Assembly (NCBI GenBank): GCA_004553575.1
Contig: SFLA01000009.1
Span: 1-41,306, forward strand
Origin: Clostridiales bacterium
GTDB lineage: Bacteria > Bacillota > Clostridia > Oscillospirales > CAG-382
Reading direction: 5' to 3'
DNA length: 41,306 bases
Part shown: one piece after another, positions 31,207 to 39,406 of the stretch
How the letters are laid out: each line of letters begins with the position of its first letter
Numbering within the stretch: position 1 is the first letter of the stretch
Notes under the pieces: generated by a model
The model's input: only the letters and a program-made list of their open reading frames with translations
Told to the model about the DNA's origin: nothing
The model's database searches: none
Program-made: the position numbers and the translations under genes

Positions 31207-32631
31207 TTAAGACGCGCTGTCCAGCTTGAAGGTGAGCGTCTTGTATTCTCCGCGATGCCATATAACCGCACTGACCGTTTGTCCGACGGAGCAGTCAGAA
31301 AGCGCATTGGCGAGATCCTCCTTCGAAAGCAGGGTGATCCCGTTGAATTCCGTAATAATATCGTAGGTCTCGAGCCCCGCCTCGTATATGGCGGTGCCCG
31401 GTGTGACCGTTACGACATACACGCCGTCGGGGGCATCCGGACCGATGCTGGAGCCGTAGTCGGCGCTTAACCTGGCGTCCGAAACGGACATTACGGTTAT
31501 ATGCAGCTTCGGAGTCGCCTTTACAAATCCGGCGGAACCGTAATCGTTGACCTCGCCGTACTCGACCAGCTGGCGGAAGACTTCGACCGCCTCGGTGATC
31601 GGTATACAAAAGCCTATTCCCTCGTACTCGTCCATGAGCTTCAGGGTGTTTATTCCTATGACCTGACCGTAGATATTGAACAGAGGTCCGCCGGAGTTTC
31701 CCGGATTAATGGATGCGTCGGTCTGGATAAGAGTCATGGTTTTTACCACGGCACCGTAATCGTCTGTACATTCCACATCCCGTGCGAGCCCCGATACTAT
31801 GCCGCAGGTCATTGTTCCGGCAAGGGTAAGATCGTACGGCGTACCGATAGCCACGACGGCTTCGCCGACGGTAACTGCATCGGAATTGCCTATCTGTACC
31901 GGTTCAAGCCCTCCGGCGTCGATGAACAGCACGGCAAGATCGGTTACCGAATCCGATCCGACAAGCGCGGCGGTATATTCGGTACCGTCGTAGAACCTTA
32001 CGACAATCGTATCGGCGTTTTCTATAACGTGGTGATTGGTGGCAATATATCCGTCCTCGCTCAGCACGAATCCGCTGCCGAGCGTATATCCGTATCTGCC
32101 GTTATAGGTGCATATAACCGAAACGCAGCTTCCCGAGCATTTTTCGTAAAGCTCGGTATATAGGGTGCTTACCGTATCGTAATCCTTAATATCGATATTG
32201 AGATCCGGCAAATCGGTAAAGGTCGGTGCTTCGTCCGATTCCTCGGGAGCCGAAGCCGCAATCTCGGAATTCTCCGCTTCGGAGACTGCGGAAGTATCGT
32301 CAGGAACCGTTATCGACCATGCGAGCAGGAGCGCACAAAGCACCACCACGGTAAGCAGCACGACAACAAGCACCGTTGCCTCGCTGCGGCGCTGACGCCG
32401 CTCCGAACGGTCGGCCCTCCAGGTGTAAGCATAATTCTTTTTGCGCTCATAGGGCTTCCAGCCGTCGGACGATGATTGCCCGTCCGACCCGTCGCTTGCG
32501 GGCGACGGCGCTTCCGGCGGAGTATCACACGCCGGCTCGGTTTCGTTTTCTTCCGCGGGATTAACGCCGTCGGGCCGATTCTGCAATTCGCTTTCCGGGG
32601 ACATGCCGCCGTTGCTTTCGAAATCTTCCAT
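31207..32631 (-). CDS. htrA: HtrA-like membrane-anchored serine protease with PDZ domain
   Basis: The 474-residue protein has a long polar cytoplasmic segment (residues 1-84), one membrane helix (about 85-107), a Ser/Glu-rich linker, a trypsin-like domain and a C-terminal PDZ domain (about 375-470). The triad is complete: His201 in IATNHHVIENAD, Asp231 in SVTDLAVLF and Ser313 in NPGNSGGPLFN. It should degrade misfolded exported proteins at the outer face of the membrane. A sensor kinase gene lies directly upstream, and a direct-repeat box overlaps the end of that gene, so htrA appears to be stress-controlled, as in the Bacillus CssRS system. Ribosome site AGGAGG. Confidence 0.95.
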   Translation of the reverse strand: MEDFESNGGMSPESELQNRPDGVNPAEENETEPACDTPPEAPSPASDGSDGQSSSDGWKPYERKKNYAYTWRADRSERRQRRSEATVLVVVLLTVVVLCALLLAWSITVPDDTSAVSEAENSEIAASAPEESDEAPTFTDLPDLNIDIKDYDTVSTLYTELYEKCSGSCVSVICTYNGRYGYTLGSGFVLSEDGYIATNHHVIENADTIVVRFYDGTEYTAALVGSDSVTDLAVLFIDAGGLEPVQIGNSDAVTVGEAVVAIGTPYDLTLAGTMTCGIVSGLARDVECTDDYGAVVKTMTLIQTDASINPGNSGGPLFNIYGQVIGINTLKLMDEYEGIGFCIPITEAVEVFRQLVEYGEVNDYGSAGFVKATPKLHITVMSVSDARLSADYGSSIGPDAPDGVYVVTVTPGTAIYEAGLETYDIITEFNGITLLSKEDLANALSDCSVGQTVSAVIWHRGEYKTLTFKLDSAS

Positions 32632-32668
32632 TATTGCTGCCTCCTGTCGGTACAGAATATGATATCAA

Positions 32669-32687
32669 TCTTAAAAGCGTCTTAACC
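32669..32687 (-). promoter_or_regulatory. Candidate response-regulator box upstream of htrA
   Basis: On the minus strand it reads GGTTAAGACGCTTTTAAGA: two TTAAG units 11 bp apart, the spacing of OmpR/PhoB-family sites. It overlaps the stop codon of the sensor kinase. A possible -10 (CATATT or TATTCT) follows 8-10 bases later. It matches the box at 34212 at 16 of 19 positions. Confidence 0.65.
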
Positions 32688-34115
32688 GCGCTGAGAAGCC
32701 AGCGGAAGTTCAAAACGGAAGCAGGTATACTTCCCGACCTCTGAATCGACGTGTATTCCCTCTCCGTGTGCGGTGAGGTTGCTCTTTACAATATACAGTC
32801 CGAGCCCCGTGCCGGTTTTATCCAGCCCGCGTGAACGGTCGCTCTTGTAGAACCGATCAAAGAGCAGCGGCAGTTCCTCAGCCGGAATGCCGTCGCCCGT
32901 GTTCCGTATCTCGAAATATCCCTTTTTCCCGTCCTCGCCTATGGTAAGCGATATTCTTCCGCCCTCCGGCGTAAATTTTACGGCATTATCGCAAAGATTG
33001 TATACAACCTGATGTATCGCGTCGCTGTCCGCGTTAACGAACACATCTTCTTCACAGTTAAAATCAATTATCAGGTGCTTGGCGTCTATCTTGCTCTCGA
33101 ACCCGATAAGCGCCTGGCGAGCCTTCTCGGTCAGGTTGAAGCGGGTGGGATGTACTTCCAGGCTGCCCGCCTTGGTAAGCTCGAGCAGCGATGAAACGAG
33201 ACGGGACAGACGTCGGGTCTCGGACGATATTATCTCGAGATAATGCTGCTGTCGTTCCGGCGGGATCGTACCGTCGAGTATGCCGTCGACAAATCCGGAA
33301 ATCGTGGTCATGGGAGTACGCAGGTCGTGCGATACGTTGGCGATAAACGTATTTCGGTTTTCCTCGGTTTTACTCAGCGAATCCGCCATGTTGTTGAACG
33401 CATCCGAAAGCGTTGCCACCTCGTCCTGACCTACAACGGGGATTCGCTCGGAAAAATCGCCCAAAGCGTATTGATGAGCCGCGTGGATTACCTGGCGCAG
33501 CGGCGCCACGACCCTCTCGGACACGATATACAGACCGATAAGCACCGCGAGGAAAATCCACAGTGATACCGCGACAAACAGCTTTATAACCTTGGAAACG
33601 AATCTGAAGTCGGTTATCGTCGGGGAAGTGACGAGAATTATACCCTCCGTTTCGCCGTCGGATCCCTTTATCATGTAAAAATAATTGATCGACTTTACGG
33701 GCAGCAGCCCCTCGAGATCGCTTATTCCGTATACGGTTTTCAGTGCGAGAACATCTGCGGTAACGGAAGCGGGCAGGTCACCAGCCGCCATATTCGAGGT
33801 CCCTATAAGAAATCCGCCGTCGGATGTATATACCGCAATACTTGCGGAGGCTATGCGCGAATGGCTTTCGAGAGAACGGCTTACGGTCTCGCCGTACGTA
33901 TCGATAATCTCGCGGATATCACAGTGCTCGGTGAGTGCGAAATAAGTCGATAGATTAATGGCAACGCTGTCGGCGGTTTTCTGTACAAGGGTATCGCGGG
34001 TCTCCATGGAATTATCCGACAGTACCGCAGTCAGTATTAGCCCCAGCAGAATAAAACTTACGAATATAATCGCCGCGGTCGCGGCAAGATATCTCGTGAA
34101 AATGCTTTTGAACAC
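32682..34115 (-). CDS. Orphan sensor histidine kinase
   Basis: The 477-residue kinase has two membrane helices (about residues 11-33 and 176-198) enclosing an extracellular sensor region of about 140 residues, a HAMP domain (about 195-250), a HisKA domain with phospho-acceptor His263 (FIANVSHDLRTPMTTISGF), and an ATPase domain with the N box (VYNLCDNAVKFTPEGG), the G1 box (GDGIPAEELPLLFDRFYKSD) and the G2 box (GTGLGLYIVKSNL). It starts at GTG behind CGGAGG. Such kinases almost always follow an OmpR-family regulator gene, but here the upstream neighbour is a divergent lipoprotein gene and no regulator lies in the window. It precedes htrA. Confidence 0.94.
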   Translation of the reverse strand: MFKSIFTRYLAATAAIIFVSFILLGLILTAVLSDNSMETRDTLVQKTADSVAINLSTYFALTEHCDIREIIDTYGETVSRSLESHSRIASASIAVYTSDGGFLIGTSNMAAGDLPASVTADVLALKTVYGISDLEGLLPVKSINYFYMIKGSDGETEGIILVTSPTITDFRFVSKVIKLFVAVSLWIFLAVLIGLYIVSERVVAPLRQVIHAAHQYALGDFSERIPVVGQDEVATLSDAFNNMADSLSKTEENRNTFIANVSHDLRTPMTTISGFVDGILDGTIPPERQQHYLEIISSETRRLSRLVSSLLELTKAGSLEVHPTRFNLTEKARQALIGFESKIDAKHLIIDFNCEEDVFVNADSDAIHQVVYNLCDNAVKFTPEGGRISLTIGEDGKKGYFEIRNTGDGIPAEELPLLFDRFYKSDRSRGLDKTGTGLGLYIVKSNLTAHGEGIHVDSEVGKYTCFRFELPLASQRG

Positions 34116-34154
34116 GTCGTTTACCTCCGAAGCGGCTGCAATTTTCCTTTTTAC

Positions 34155-34183
34155 AGTTTACCACGTTTGCCGGAAAAAATCAA
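34155..34183 (-). promoter_or_regulatory. Sigma-A promoter for the sensor kinase
   Basis: On the minus strand TTGATT, 17 bases, TAAACT, about 40 bases before the GTG start. Confidence 0.65.
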
Positions 34184-34211
34184 TCGTTTCCGAAAAACAG
34201 CCCTGCCCGGC

Positions 34212-34230
34212 GGTTAAGTTGGTTTTAAGA
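34212..34230 (+). promoter_or_regulatory. Candidate response-regulator box upstream of the lipoprotein gene
   Basis: GGTTAAGTTGGTTTTAAGA holds two TTAAG units 11 bp apart. It covers the -35 region of the promoter whose -10 would be TAATAT (34239) or TATAAA (34242); no good -35 exists, as expected for an activated promoter. It matches the htrA box at 16 of 19 positions. Confidence 0.68.
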
Positions 34231-34266
34231 CTACGGCGTAATATAAAAATGAAAGGAGATGCGATT

Positions 34267-35754
34267 ATGAACAGGATAATCAAAGCCGTACTGCTTACGG
34301 CGGCTGCCGCCGCGCTGCTGCTCTGCTCCTGCGGAGAAACCGCGGCGCCTTACGATTCGCAGTCTTCCGTAAGCGGCGATACTCCCGCGTCCGCGCCGGT
34401 CCCCGTCGTATCGGTCGAGACCGAGAGCGACGAACTCGGCGGCAGCTACACAGAGATAATCCTTTCCGACAGCGGAATATCCGTGACCGGAAGCGGAGCT
34501 GCAGTATCCGGAAGCACGGTCACGATAACCGAAAAAGGGAGTTACCTGATTTCCGGAAGTCTTTCCGACGGCCGGATAATCGTTAACGCCGAAAAGGCCG
34601 ACGGCAGCACGGTAAGGCTGTTCCTTAACGGAATTACCGTAAACTGCTCCTATGGAGCGCCGTTGTATATTCAAAGCGCAAAGAAGACGGTCATAACCCT
34701 ATGCGACTGCACCTTAAACTCGCTGTCCGACTCCGATGCCGGAGCAGATGACGAGCAGAAGGGCTGTCTGTACTCCCGGGACGATACGGTTATAAACGGA
34801 TCCGGATCGCTATCGGTAAACGGGAAACACAACGGTATACACTGCCTCAACGACCTGCTCATTCAGGGCGGAACCGTAACGGTAAGCAGTAAAAACCACG
34901 GTATTAAGGGCAACGACTCCGTAATAATAAGCGAAGGTGCGATAAGCGTTGAGTGCGGCGGGGACGGAATAAAAACCGACAATACGGAGGAAGCGGACAA
35001 GGGCTTTATACTCGTCACCGGCGGAAGCATTACTGTCGATGCGGGCGACGACGGATTCCATGCCGACCGGTCGCTTACGGTGAACGGCGGCACAATAACC
35101 GTTACGAACAGCTACGAGGGACTTGAAGCGACAGAAATATACGTGAACGGCGGCACGATAGACATTACCGCCTCCGATGACGGGGTAAATGCCGCAGACT
35201 GTATCTCGGATGCGCCGTCCGGATGGGGCGGCGGAATGAAAGCGCAGAACGGAGTCACGCTCGAAATGAATGGCGGATATCTTCATATCAACGCGTCGGG
35301 TGACGGATTCGACAGCAACAACACCGCAGTTATGACCGGAGGAACTCTGATAATAGAAGGACCGACCGACAGAGGAAACGGCGCAATCGACTATGAAGCG
35401 TCGTTTACGATAACAGGCGGAACGCTGATAGCGGTCGGTGCGTCGGGAATGGCGGCAATGCCTTCCGCGGGAACCCAGTGTGCATTCATGACAAACGTAC
35501 CGGCAGCAAAAGCCGGGAGCACTGTATCGGTATGCGATTCAGACGGAAACGAGCTGTTTTCGACAGTATGCTCCAAGGCGTTCGGAAACGTGGTGTTCTC
35601 TTCGCCCGAGCTTGAAACCGGAGGAACCTATGTAATAAAAATCAACGGGGTCGATTCGGCAACCGTCAGCCAATCGTCCGTCCGAGTCGGATCACAGCCC
35701 GGCGGTATGGGCGGCGGCATGGGCGGCGGCATGGGCGGCGGAAAAAGGCGGTAG
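34267..35754 (+). CDS. Carbohydrate-binding-domain (DUF4353-like) lipoprotein
   Basis: The 495-residue product has a lipoprotein signal (LLLCSC, lipidated Cys22), a Ser/Pro-rich linker to about residue 50, and a long right-handed beta-helix-like body with repeats of the type GGTITV/GGSITV-(D/N)-GDDG. This is the pattern of the DUF4353 'carbohydrate-binding domain-containing' proteins often found near CotH kinases. The C-terminus is Gly-Met-rich (GGMGGGMGGGMGGGKRR). The ATG at 34267 has AAAGGAG; the upstream open frame is the antisense of the kinase gene. It is divergent from the orphan kinase, with the same box as htrA in front, so it is probably an envelope protein made in response to the same signal. 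No CotH gene is adjacent. Confidence 0.85.
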   Translation: MNRIIKAVLLTAAAAALLLCSCGETAAPYDSQSSVSGDTPASAPVPVVSVETESDELGGSYTEIILSDSGISVTGSGAAVSGSTVTITEKGSYLISGSLSDGRIIVNAEKADGSTVRLFLNGITVNCSYGAPLYIQSAKKTVITLCDCTLNSLSDSDAGADDEQKGCLYSRDDTVINGSGSLSVNGKHNGIHCLNDLLIQGGTVTVSSKNHGIKGNDSVIISEGAISVECGGDGIKTDNTEEADKGFILVTGGSITVDAGDDGFHADRSLTVNGGTITVTNSYEGLEATEIYVNGGTIDITASDDGVNAADCISDAPSGWGGGMKAQNGVTLEMNGGYLHINASGDGFDSNNTAVMTGGTLIIEGPTDRGNGAIDYEASFTITGGTLIAVGASGMAAMPSAGTQCAFMTNVPAAKAGSTVSVCDSDGNELFSTVCSKAFGNVVFSSPELETGGTYVIKINGVDSATVSQSSVRVGSQPGGMGGGMGGGMGGGKRR

Positions 35755-35768
35755 CCCTGAATATATGT

Positions 35769-35804
35769 ATCCGCGGAGCGCGATGACCGTTCCGCGGATT
35801 TTTG
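35769..35804 (+). terminator. Terminator of the carbohydrate-binding lipoprotein gene
   Basis: Stem ATCCGCGGA/TCCGCGGAT (9 bp) with a 13-base loop, followed by TTTTTG, 15 bases after the stop. Confidence 0.85.
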
Positions 35805-36149
35805 ATGCATATTATCCTTTGGAATATATGTTTCGCCGACACCATAAAAAGTCAGTAAATATCCGTTGTGACCGTACTCAGCGCACGAAGGAGACGAAAA
35901 AGCGGCGATCAATGCAAGCCGTATGTCGGTAACGGAGCTATGCACATAACGTTTATCCGTCCTAAGACGAATACACGGAGTACACGCCCTGCTTTCCATC
36001 AGGAAGAAGGAGAAGCTTTCACAACCCACACACCATATCCGGCATATCCGCCGAATTCTTATAACGATAACCGCGGCGCATAACCGGGCTGCAGCGATTA
36101 ACACAACGATGCACGGATAGCGAGGTGCGGTCATACAAGTTGCGCTTAA

Positions 36150-36157
36150 CATATAAT
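36150..36157 (+). promoter_or_regulatory. Weak candidate sporulation-type -10 element
   Basis: CATATAAT resembles the -10 of sigma-E/sigma-K promoters (CATAnnnT), with an ATA 14 bases upstream that could be a sigma-E -35 (TCATACA). The match is only partial. Confidence 0.25.
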
Positions 36158-36187
36158 TTACGTTCGGTTTTCTTCCGCGGGAGACAG

Positions 36188-36209
36188 CTCCGCCTTTGCG
36201 GAGATTTTT
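36188..36209 (+). terminator. Orphan terminator in the leader of the Cys-rich gene
   Basis: Stem CTCCGC/GCGGAG with a CTTT loop, then ATTTTT. No protein gene ends just before it; the previous transcript already has its own terminator 400 bases upstream. It may end a small RNA or act as an attenuator of the gene that starts 85 bases later. Confidence 0.6.
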
Positions 36210-36217
36210 CACGCTTA

Positions 36218-36254
36218 TATGCGTCATCGTTAACCCTTTGGGAAAGGACGCATA
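36218..36254 (+). promoter_or_regulatory. Inverted repeat in the leader of the Cys-rich gene
   Basis: TATGCGTC and GACGCATA form an 8-bp inverted repeat around a 21-base loop that has a small inner CCTTT/AAAGG pairing. It lies 40 bases before the start codon; an RNA structure or an operator is possible. Confidence 0.4.
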
Positions 36255-36294
36255 ATATGATAACAGATATTCAATTCATATCAGGAGGAACCAT

Positions 36295-37101
36295 ATGGTC
36301 GAACGTAACAACTCACCCTGCTGCAAACCTAACGATCCGGTTTGTATCAGTGTAAACAGAATATTCGATTCCGCTCGAGATAAAGACTGCCTTGAGGATC
36401 TTCGTGTGCACCTCTGCGACTGCGCCCAGGAGATTGTTGACCACGCGACAGCGGTACGCTGCCGCGGCGTAGACGTTATATGCACCCGCATAACCCTCGA
36501 GGAGGTCCCGTTTAACCGCGGATTTTTCCAGGTAACCATCCGCTACTTCTTCTGCGTGAAGCTTGAGGTATGCGTATCCAGCGGCCGTAGCATGGAGGTA
36601 GAAGGACTTGCCGCCTGCGACAAGCGGATAATACTCTTCGGCAGCGAGAAGGACGTATCCGTATTTGAATCCGATCCCATGAACAACGAATTCTGCCCGA
36701 AACCCGAATGCCTTAAATGCGACACGAGACCCGAGCTTCCGCTCGTCGTTGTCGAGGTTGCAAAACCGATCTGTCTCGATACCAAGCTGGTCGAGCGCTG
36801 CCGTCCGTTCGGACACTGCTGCATGGGAGCAGACAGCATACCCGACGGTCTCCGCGAACGGTTCAACGGCAACTTTGTCGACGGCATAGGCACAAACAAT
36901 GTCTATGTCACCATCGGGCTGTTCTCGGTGATACGAATGGAAAGACAGGTACAACTTATGCTTCCCGCCGCTCAGCTTGTACTTCCCGAGCGCGACAGCA
37001 CCCCCTGCGGCACCGCGGATCCGTGCAGCGTGTTCGGCAAGATGAGCTTTCCTACGGATCAGTTCATCCCCTTCCCGGAGCCTCAGCGTCCCATGGAATA
37101 G
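36295..37101 (+). CDS. Conserved-looking cysteine-rich protein of unknown function
   Basis: The 268-residue product has 20 cysteines, including pairs CC at 9-10 and 165-166, CxC at 41-43 and the cluster FCPKPECLKC at 123-132. No signal peptide or membrane segment is seen. The sequence ISVNRIFDSARDKDCLEDLRV near the start and VPFNRGFFQVTIRYFFCVKLEV near residue 71 look like a structured, conserved core with two similar halves (LPLVVVEVAK and NVYVTIGLFSVIRMERQVQLMLPA continue the pattern). I recall proteins like this only as hypothetical ones in Clostridia. Cysteine-rich soluble proteins in spore-formers are often coat or exosporium parts; this is a guess from composition only. The AGGAGG site is strong and a terminator follows. 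Confidence 0.8.
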   Translation: MVERNNSPCCKPNDPVCISVNRIFDSARDKDCLEDLRVHLCDCAQEIVDHATAVRCRGVDVICTRITLEEVPFNRGFFQVTIRYFFCVKLEVCVSSGRSMEVEGLAACDKRIILFGSEKDVSVFESDPMNNEFCPKPECLKCDTRPELPLVVVEVAKPICLDTKLVERCRPFGHCCMGADSIPDGLRERFNGNFVDGIGTNNVYVTIGLFSVIRMERQVQLMLPAAQLVLPERDSTPCGTADPCSVFGKMSFPTDQFIPFPEPQRPME

Positions 37102-37117
37102 CAGGAAAAGCAATAAA

Positions 37118-37141
37118 AAAGACCGGAAATATCCGGTCTTT
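37118..37141. terminator. Bidirectional terminator between the Cys-rich gene and floT
   Basis: A 10-bp stem AAAGACCGGA/TCCGGTCTTT with a 4-base loop, bordered by an A run on the left and a T run on the right, hence active both ways. Confidence 0.92.
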
Positions 37142-37163
37142 TTTTGCGGTTGACAGCAAATCG

Positions 37164-38582
37164 TCATTCGCGGGAGGATTCGGGCTGAGCTGCTTTCCCT
37201 CCGACATACCCCGCGAGAAGTCCCGCCAGATCCACACCCGTGCTCTCCTTTACGCCCTCGATTATCTGGCTCGCGGACGTCATTACGTCGCGCACGACCT
37301 TGGTGGCGTTTCCGTCGCCGTACATAACTATCTTATCAGTCTGCGACAGCGGCTGTGCGGCGTTGCGGACAATATCGGGCAGTGCAGCCAGATACATTTC
37401 GATAACCGACGCTTCGCCCATCTTTTTCTGAGCTTCGGCTTTCTTTTCGATCGCCTCGGCTTCGGCAATACCCTTGGCACGTATACCTTCCGCTTCCTGC
37501 TCCATCGCGTAGCGAAGAGCCTCGGCCTCGGCGTGCTTCGCTTCGGCGCGCTTTATCGCCTCGTAGGTGGCAGCCTCTGCATCACGCTGACGCCGTACGA
37601 GATCAGCTTCCGCCTCCTTCTCGGCTTTGTACTTCATTGCATCCGCCTGCTTGCGGATATCGGCGTCGAGCTGGCGTTCCTTAAGAGCAATGTCCTTTTC
37701 GGCAAGCTCGGATTCCTTCTCGCGGCGCGCTATGTCCGCGTTAACCTTTGTGACCTCAATGGTTTTGCGCTGGTTCTCCTGCTGGATGGAATATGCGGCA
37801 TCCGCTTCGGCCTTCTTGGTATCGGCGCGTATCTGCATCTCCGCCTGCTGAACGAGAAGCGCTGCGTTCTGCTCGGCAATCTTCTTTTCCGCCTCAACGC
37901 GCACGGCATTTGCCTCCTCCTGCGCGTTCGCAGCCGCTATGGATATATCACGCTGCGCATTCGCCTTTGCAATCTGCGCATTCTTGCGAATCTGCTCCAC
38001 GTTGTCGATACCCATATTCTCTATGGTGCCGGCAGCGTCCTTGAAATTCTGTATATTGAAGTTTACGACCTCAATACCGAGCTTTTCCATATCGGGAACT
38101 ACGTTTTCGGTAATCTTTTTGGCAACGCCCTGTCTGTCCTGTACCATCTCTTTAAGACCGACCGATCCGACTATCTCACGCATGTTGCCCTCGAGCACCT
38201 GTGTAACCAGACTTATCAGCTCGCTCTGCCGCATTCCGAGCAGCGACTCGGCAGCCCGCTTAAGGAGATCGGGGTTGGACGATATCTTGATATTGGCAAC
38301 TCCATCCACCGATACGTTGATGAACTCGTTCGTCGGTACCGCTTCGGAGGTCTTTACGTCCACCTGCATTACGCGGAGCGAAAGCTTATCAACCCTCTCG
38401 AAGAAGGGAACTCTCCAGCCGGCACGGCCGATAAGTATTCTCTTTTTGCCGAGTCCCGATATGATATATGCCGTATCGGGCGGGGATTTAAGGTAGCCTA
38501 CGCAGGCGAGCACGAGCAGCACTGCGGCGCCGATAATCGCGCCGATCTGCCATCCGGCAAGTGATGCAAAAAATTCTGTCAT
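37164..38582 (-). CDS. floT: Flotillin-family membrane scaffold protein
   Basis: Flotillins form large oligomers that organise membrane microdomains. The 472-residue product has an N-terminal membrane hairpin or helix (about residues 9-30), an SPFH/band-7 domain (about 33-210, KSPPDTAYIISGLGKKRILIGRAGW to ENVVPDMEKLGIEV), and a long coiled coil rich in Ala, Glu and Lys (about 225-395, with repeats of EAEKKIAEQNA type) before a C-terminal oligomerisation part. No NfeD gene is adjacent, unlike many flotillin loci. It follows the DUF1836 gene by 42 bases and shares its terminator with the convergent Cys-rich gene. Confidence 0.95.
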   Translation of the reverse strand: MTEFFASLAGWQIGAIIGAAVLLVLACVGYLKSPPDTAYIISGLGKKRILIGRAGWRVPFFERVDKLSLRVMQVDVKTSEAVPTNEFINVSVDGVANIKISSNPDLLKRAAESLLGMRQSELISLVTQVLEGNMREIVGSVGLKEMVQDRQGVAKKITENVVPDMEKLGIEVVNFNIQNFKDAAGTIENMGIDNVEQIRKNAQIAKANAQRDISIAAANAQEEANAVRVEAEKKIAEQNAALLVQQAEMQIRADTKKAEADAAYSIQQENQRKTIEVTKVNADIARREKESELAEKDIALKERQLDADIRKQADAMKYKAEKEAEADLVRRQRDAEAATYEAIKRAEAKHAEAEALRYAMEQEAEGIRAKGIAEAEAIEKKAEAQKKMGEASVIEMYLAALPDIVRNAAQPLSQTDKIVMYGDGNATKVVRDVMTSASQIIEGVKESTGVDLAGLLAGYVGGKAAQPESSRE

Positions 38583-38624
38583 TGTTGTTTCCTCTCTCTG
38601 TATTCTTTTTATTGGCGGAACCGG

Positions 38625-39179
38625 TCATCTGAGCTTTTCGAGCAAAGCGGACGACGCCCGGCGGAACACCGACGAATAATATGCGTAGGACATAATACGC
38701 AATACTGCCGACAGCCGGTTGCGCACGCCGGCGTACGGTTCGAAGTATCCGGATACGACGTCCGATACCGCACGGTCGATGTCCTTTTCCGTAATCGAAC
38801 TTATTCCGCTTATTACTTCAATAAAGTAATAATAAAGCTCGTCGTCGGCAATAAGGTCATCGCTCTCGTCGCTCAGCTGTCCGTTTATTGACGAAAGCAG
38901 CCCCGTGATCTCGGGTATCGTAAGCGAATCCTTAAGCATATTTATCGTCAGCAGACGGCAAAACTGTCTTGCCGTGTACTTCTTACCGCTCGGAGGAGAA
39001 CAAAAGCCGCGCTTAACCCAGTTCTGCACCGTGTAAAGCTCTATCCCGGACAAAGCCGAAACCTGCGACAGCAGCAGACCTCCTGCCGAGAAAACAGCAC
39101 CGAAGGTTAGTCTGGCTTTTTCAGCGCTTATCTCGTCGGTCTCGATAAGCGTTCCGGGGTAGTATAACTTCACGGTCAT
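38625..39179 (-). CDS. DUF1836-family putative DNA-binding regulator
   Basis: The 184-residue protein matches the DUF1836 pattern: a MerR/HTH-like N-terminal part with LSQVSALSGIELYTVQNWVKRGF (residues 37-59) and CSPPSGKKYTARQFCRLLTINMLKDSLTIPEI, followed by an all-helical C-terminal domain. The HTH followed by the NWVKRG motif resembles MerR-type tip binding. The function is unknown; regulators of this family occur singly in Clostridia. It is first in an operon with flotillin, with a consensus promoter that holds a palindrome in its spacer, which may be its own operator. Confidence 0.85.
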   Translation of the reverse strand: MTVKLYYPGTLIETDEISAEKARLTFGAVFSAGGLLLSQVSALSGIELYTVQNWVKRGFCSPPSGKKYTARQFCRLLTINMLKDSLTIPEITGLLSSINGQLSDESDDLIADDELYYYFIEVISGISSITEKDIDRAVSDVVSGYFEPYAGVRNRLSAVLRIMSYAYYSSVFRRASSALLEKLR

Positions 39180-39204
39180 GTCTCCTCTCTTAACGGTTCG
39201 TCTA

Positions 39205-39233
39205 ATTATATCACACGGTCATATGACTGTCAA
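39205..39233 (-). promoter_or_regulatory. Sigma-A promoter for DUF1836-floT with internal palindrome
   Basis: On the minus strand TTGACA, 17 bases, TATAAT: fully consensus. The spacer contains the 10-bp perfect palindrome GTCATATGAC (39218-39227), directly beside the -35. A protein bound there would block RNA polymerase, so it is a good candidate for autoregulation. Confidence 0.88.
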
Positions 39234-39346
39234 TAGCGTTCGCGCGATTTGTTGCATCGGCAACGCACTCTGCCTTCGGCCGCACAATCAAATGATTCTT
39301 TCAAATTATTCATACCCGCCCGGTGAAGCTGTGGAATTATAAATAA

Positions 39347-39374
39347 ACGCCTCCGCGTTGCTTCGCGAAGGCGT
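39347..39374 (-). terminator. Terminator of the spoIIA operon
   Basis: Arms ACGCCTCCGCG and CGCGAAGGCGT (one G-T/C-A mismatch) with a 6-base loop, 33 bases after the sigF stop; the minus strand continues TTTATTTAT. Confidence 0.7.
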
Positions 39375-39406
39375 ATAAAGCGTATTGATATTGAAATTCA
39401 TTACCG

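Larger units (their letters stand above)
35755..36294. other. 540-base region without a convincing protein gene
   Basis: It holds a terminator at its left end, a second terminator-like hairpin at 36188-36209, a possible leader structure, and the ribosome site of the next gene. A long frame on the minus strand has no ribosome site and an unnatural composition (Pro-Met runs from the antisense of a Gly-Met tail), so I do not call it. A small RNA is possible. Confidence 0.6.

Noticed and set aside
33958..34266. N-terminal extension of the carbohydrate-binding lipoprotein
   Set aside because: The extra codons are antisense to the kinase gene and lie before the promoter and ribosome site; the lipoprotein signal begins at 34267.
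35628..36227. A 199-codon open frame on the minus strand
   Set aside because: It covers the antisense of the Gly-Met tail, a terminator and intergenic sequence, has no ribosome site and an odd residue composition.
36717..38564. A 615-codon plus-strand frame across the Cys-rich gene and floT
   Set aside because: It is antisense to the flotillin coiled coil and crosses a terminator; its residue make-up is unnatural.
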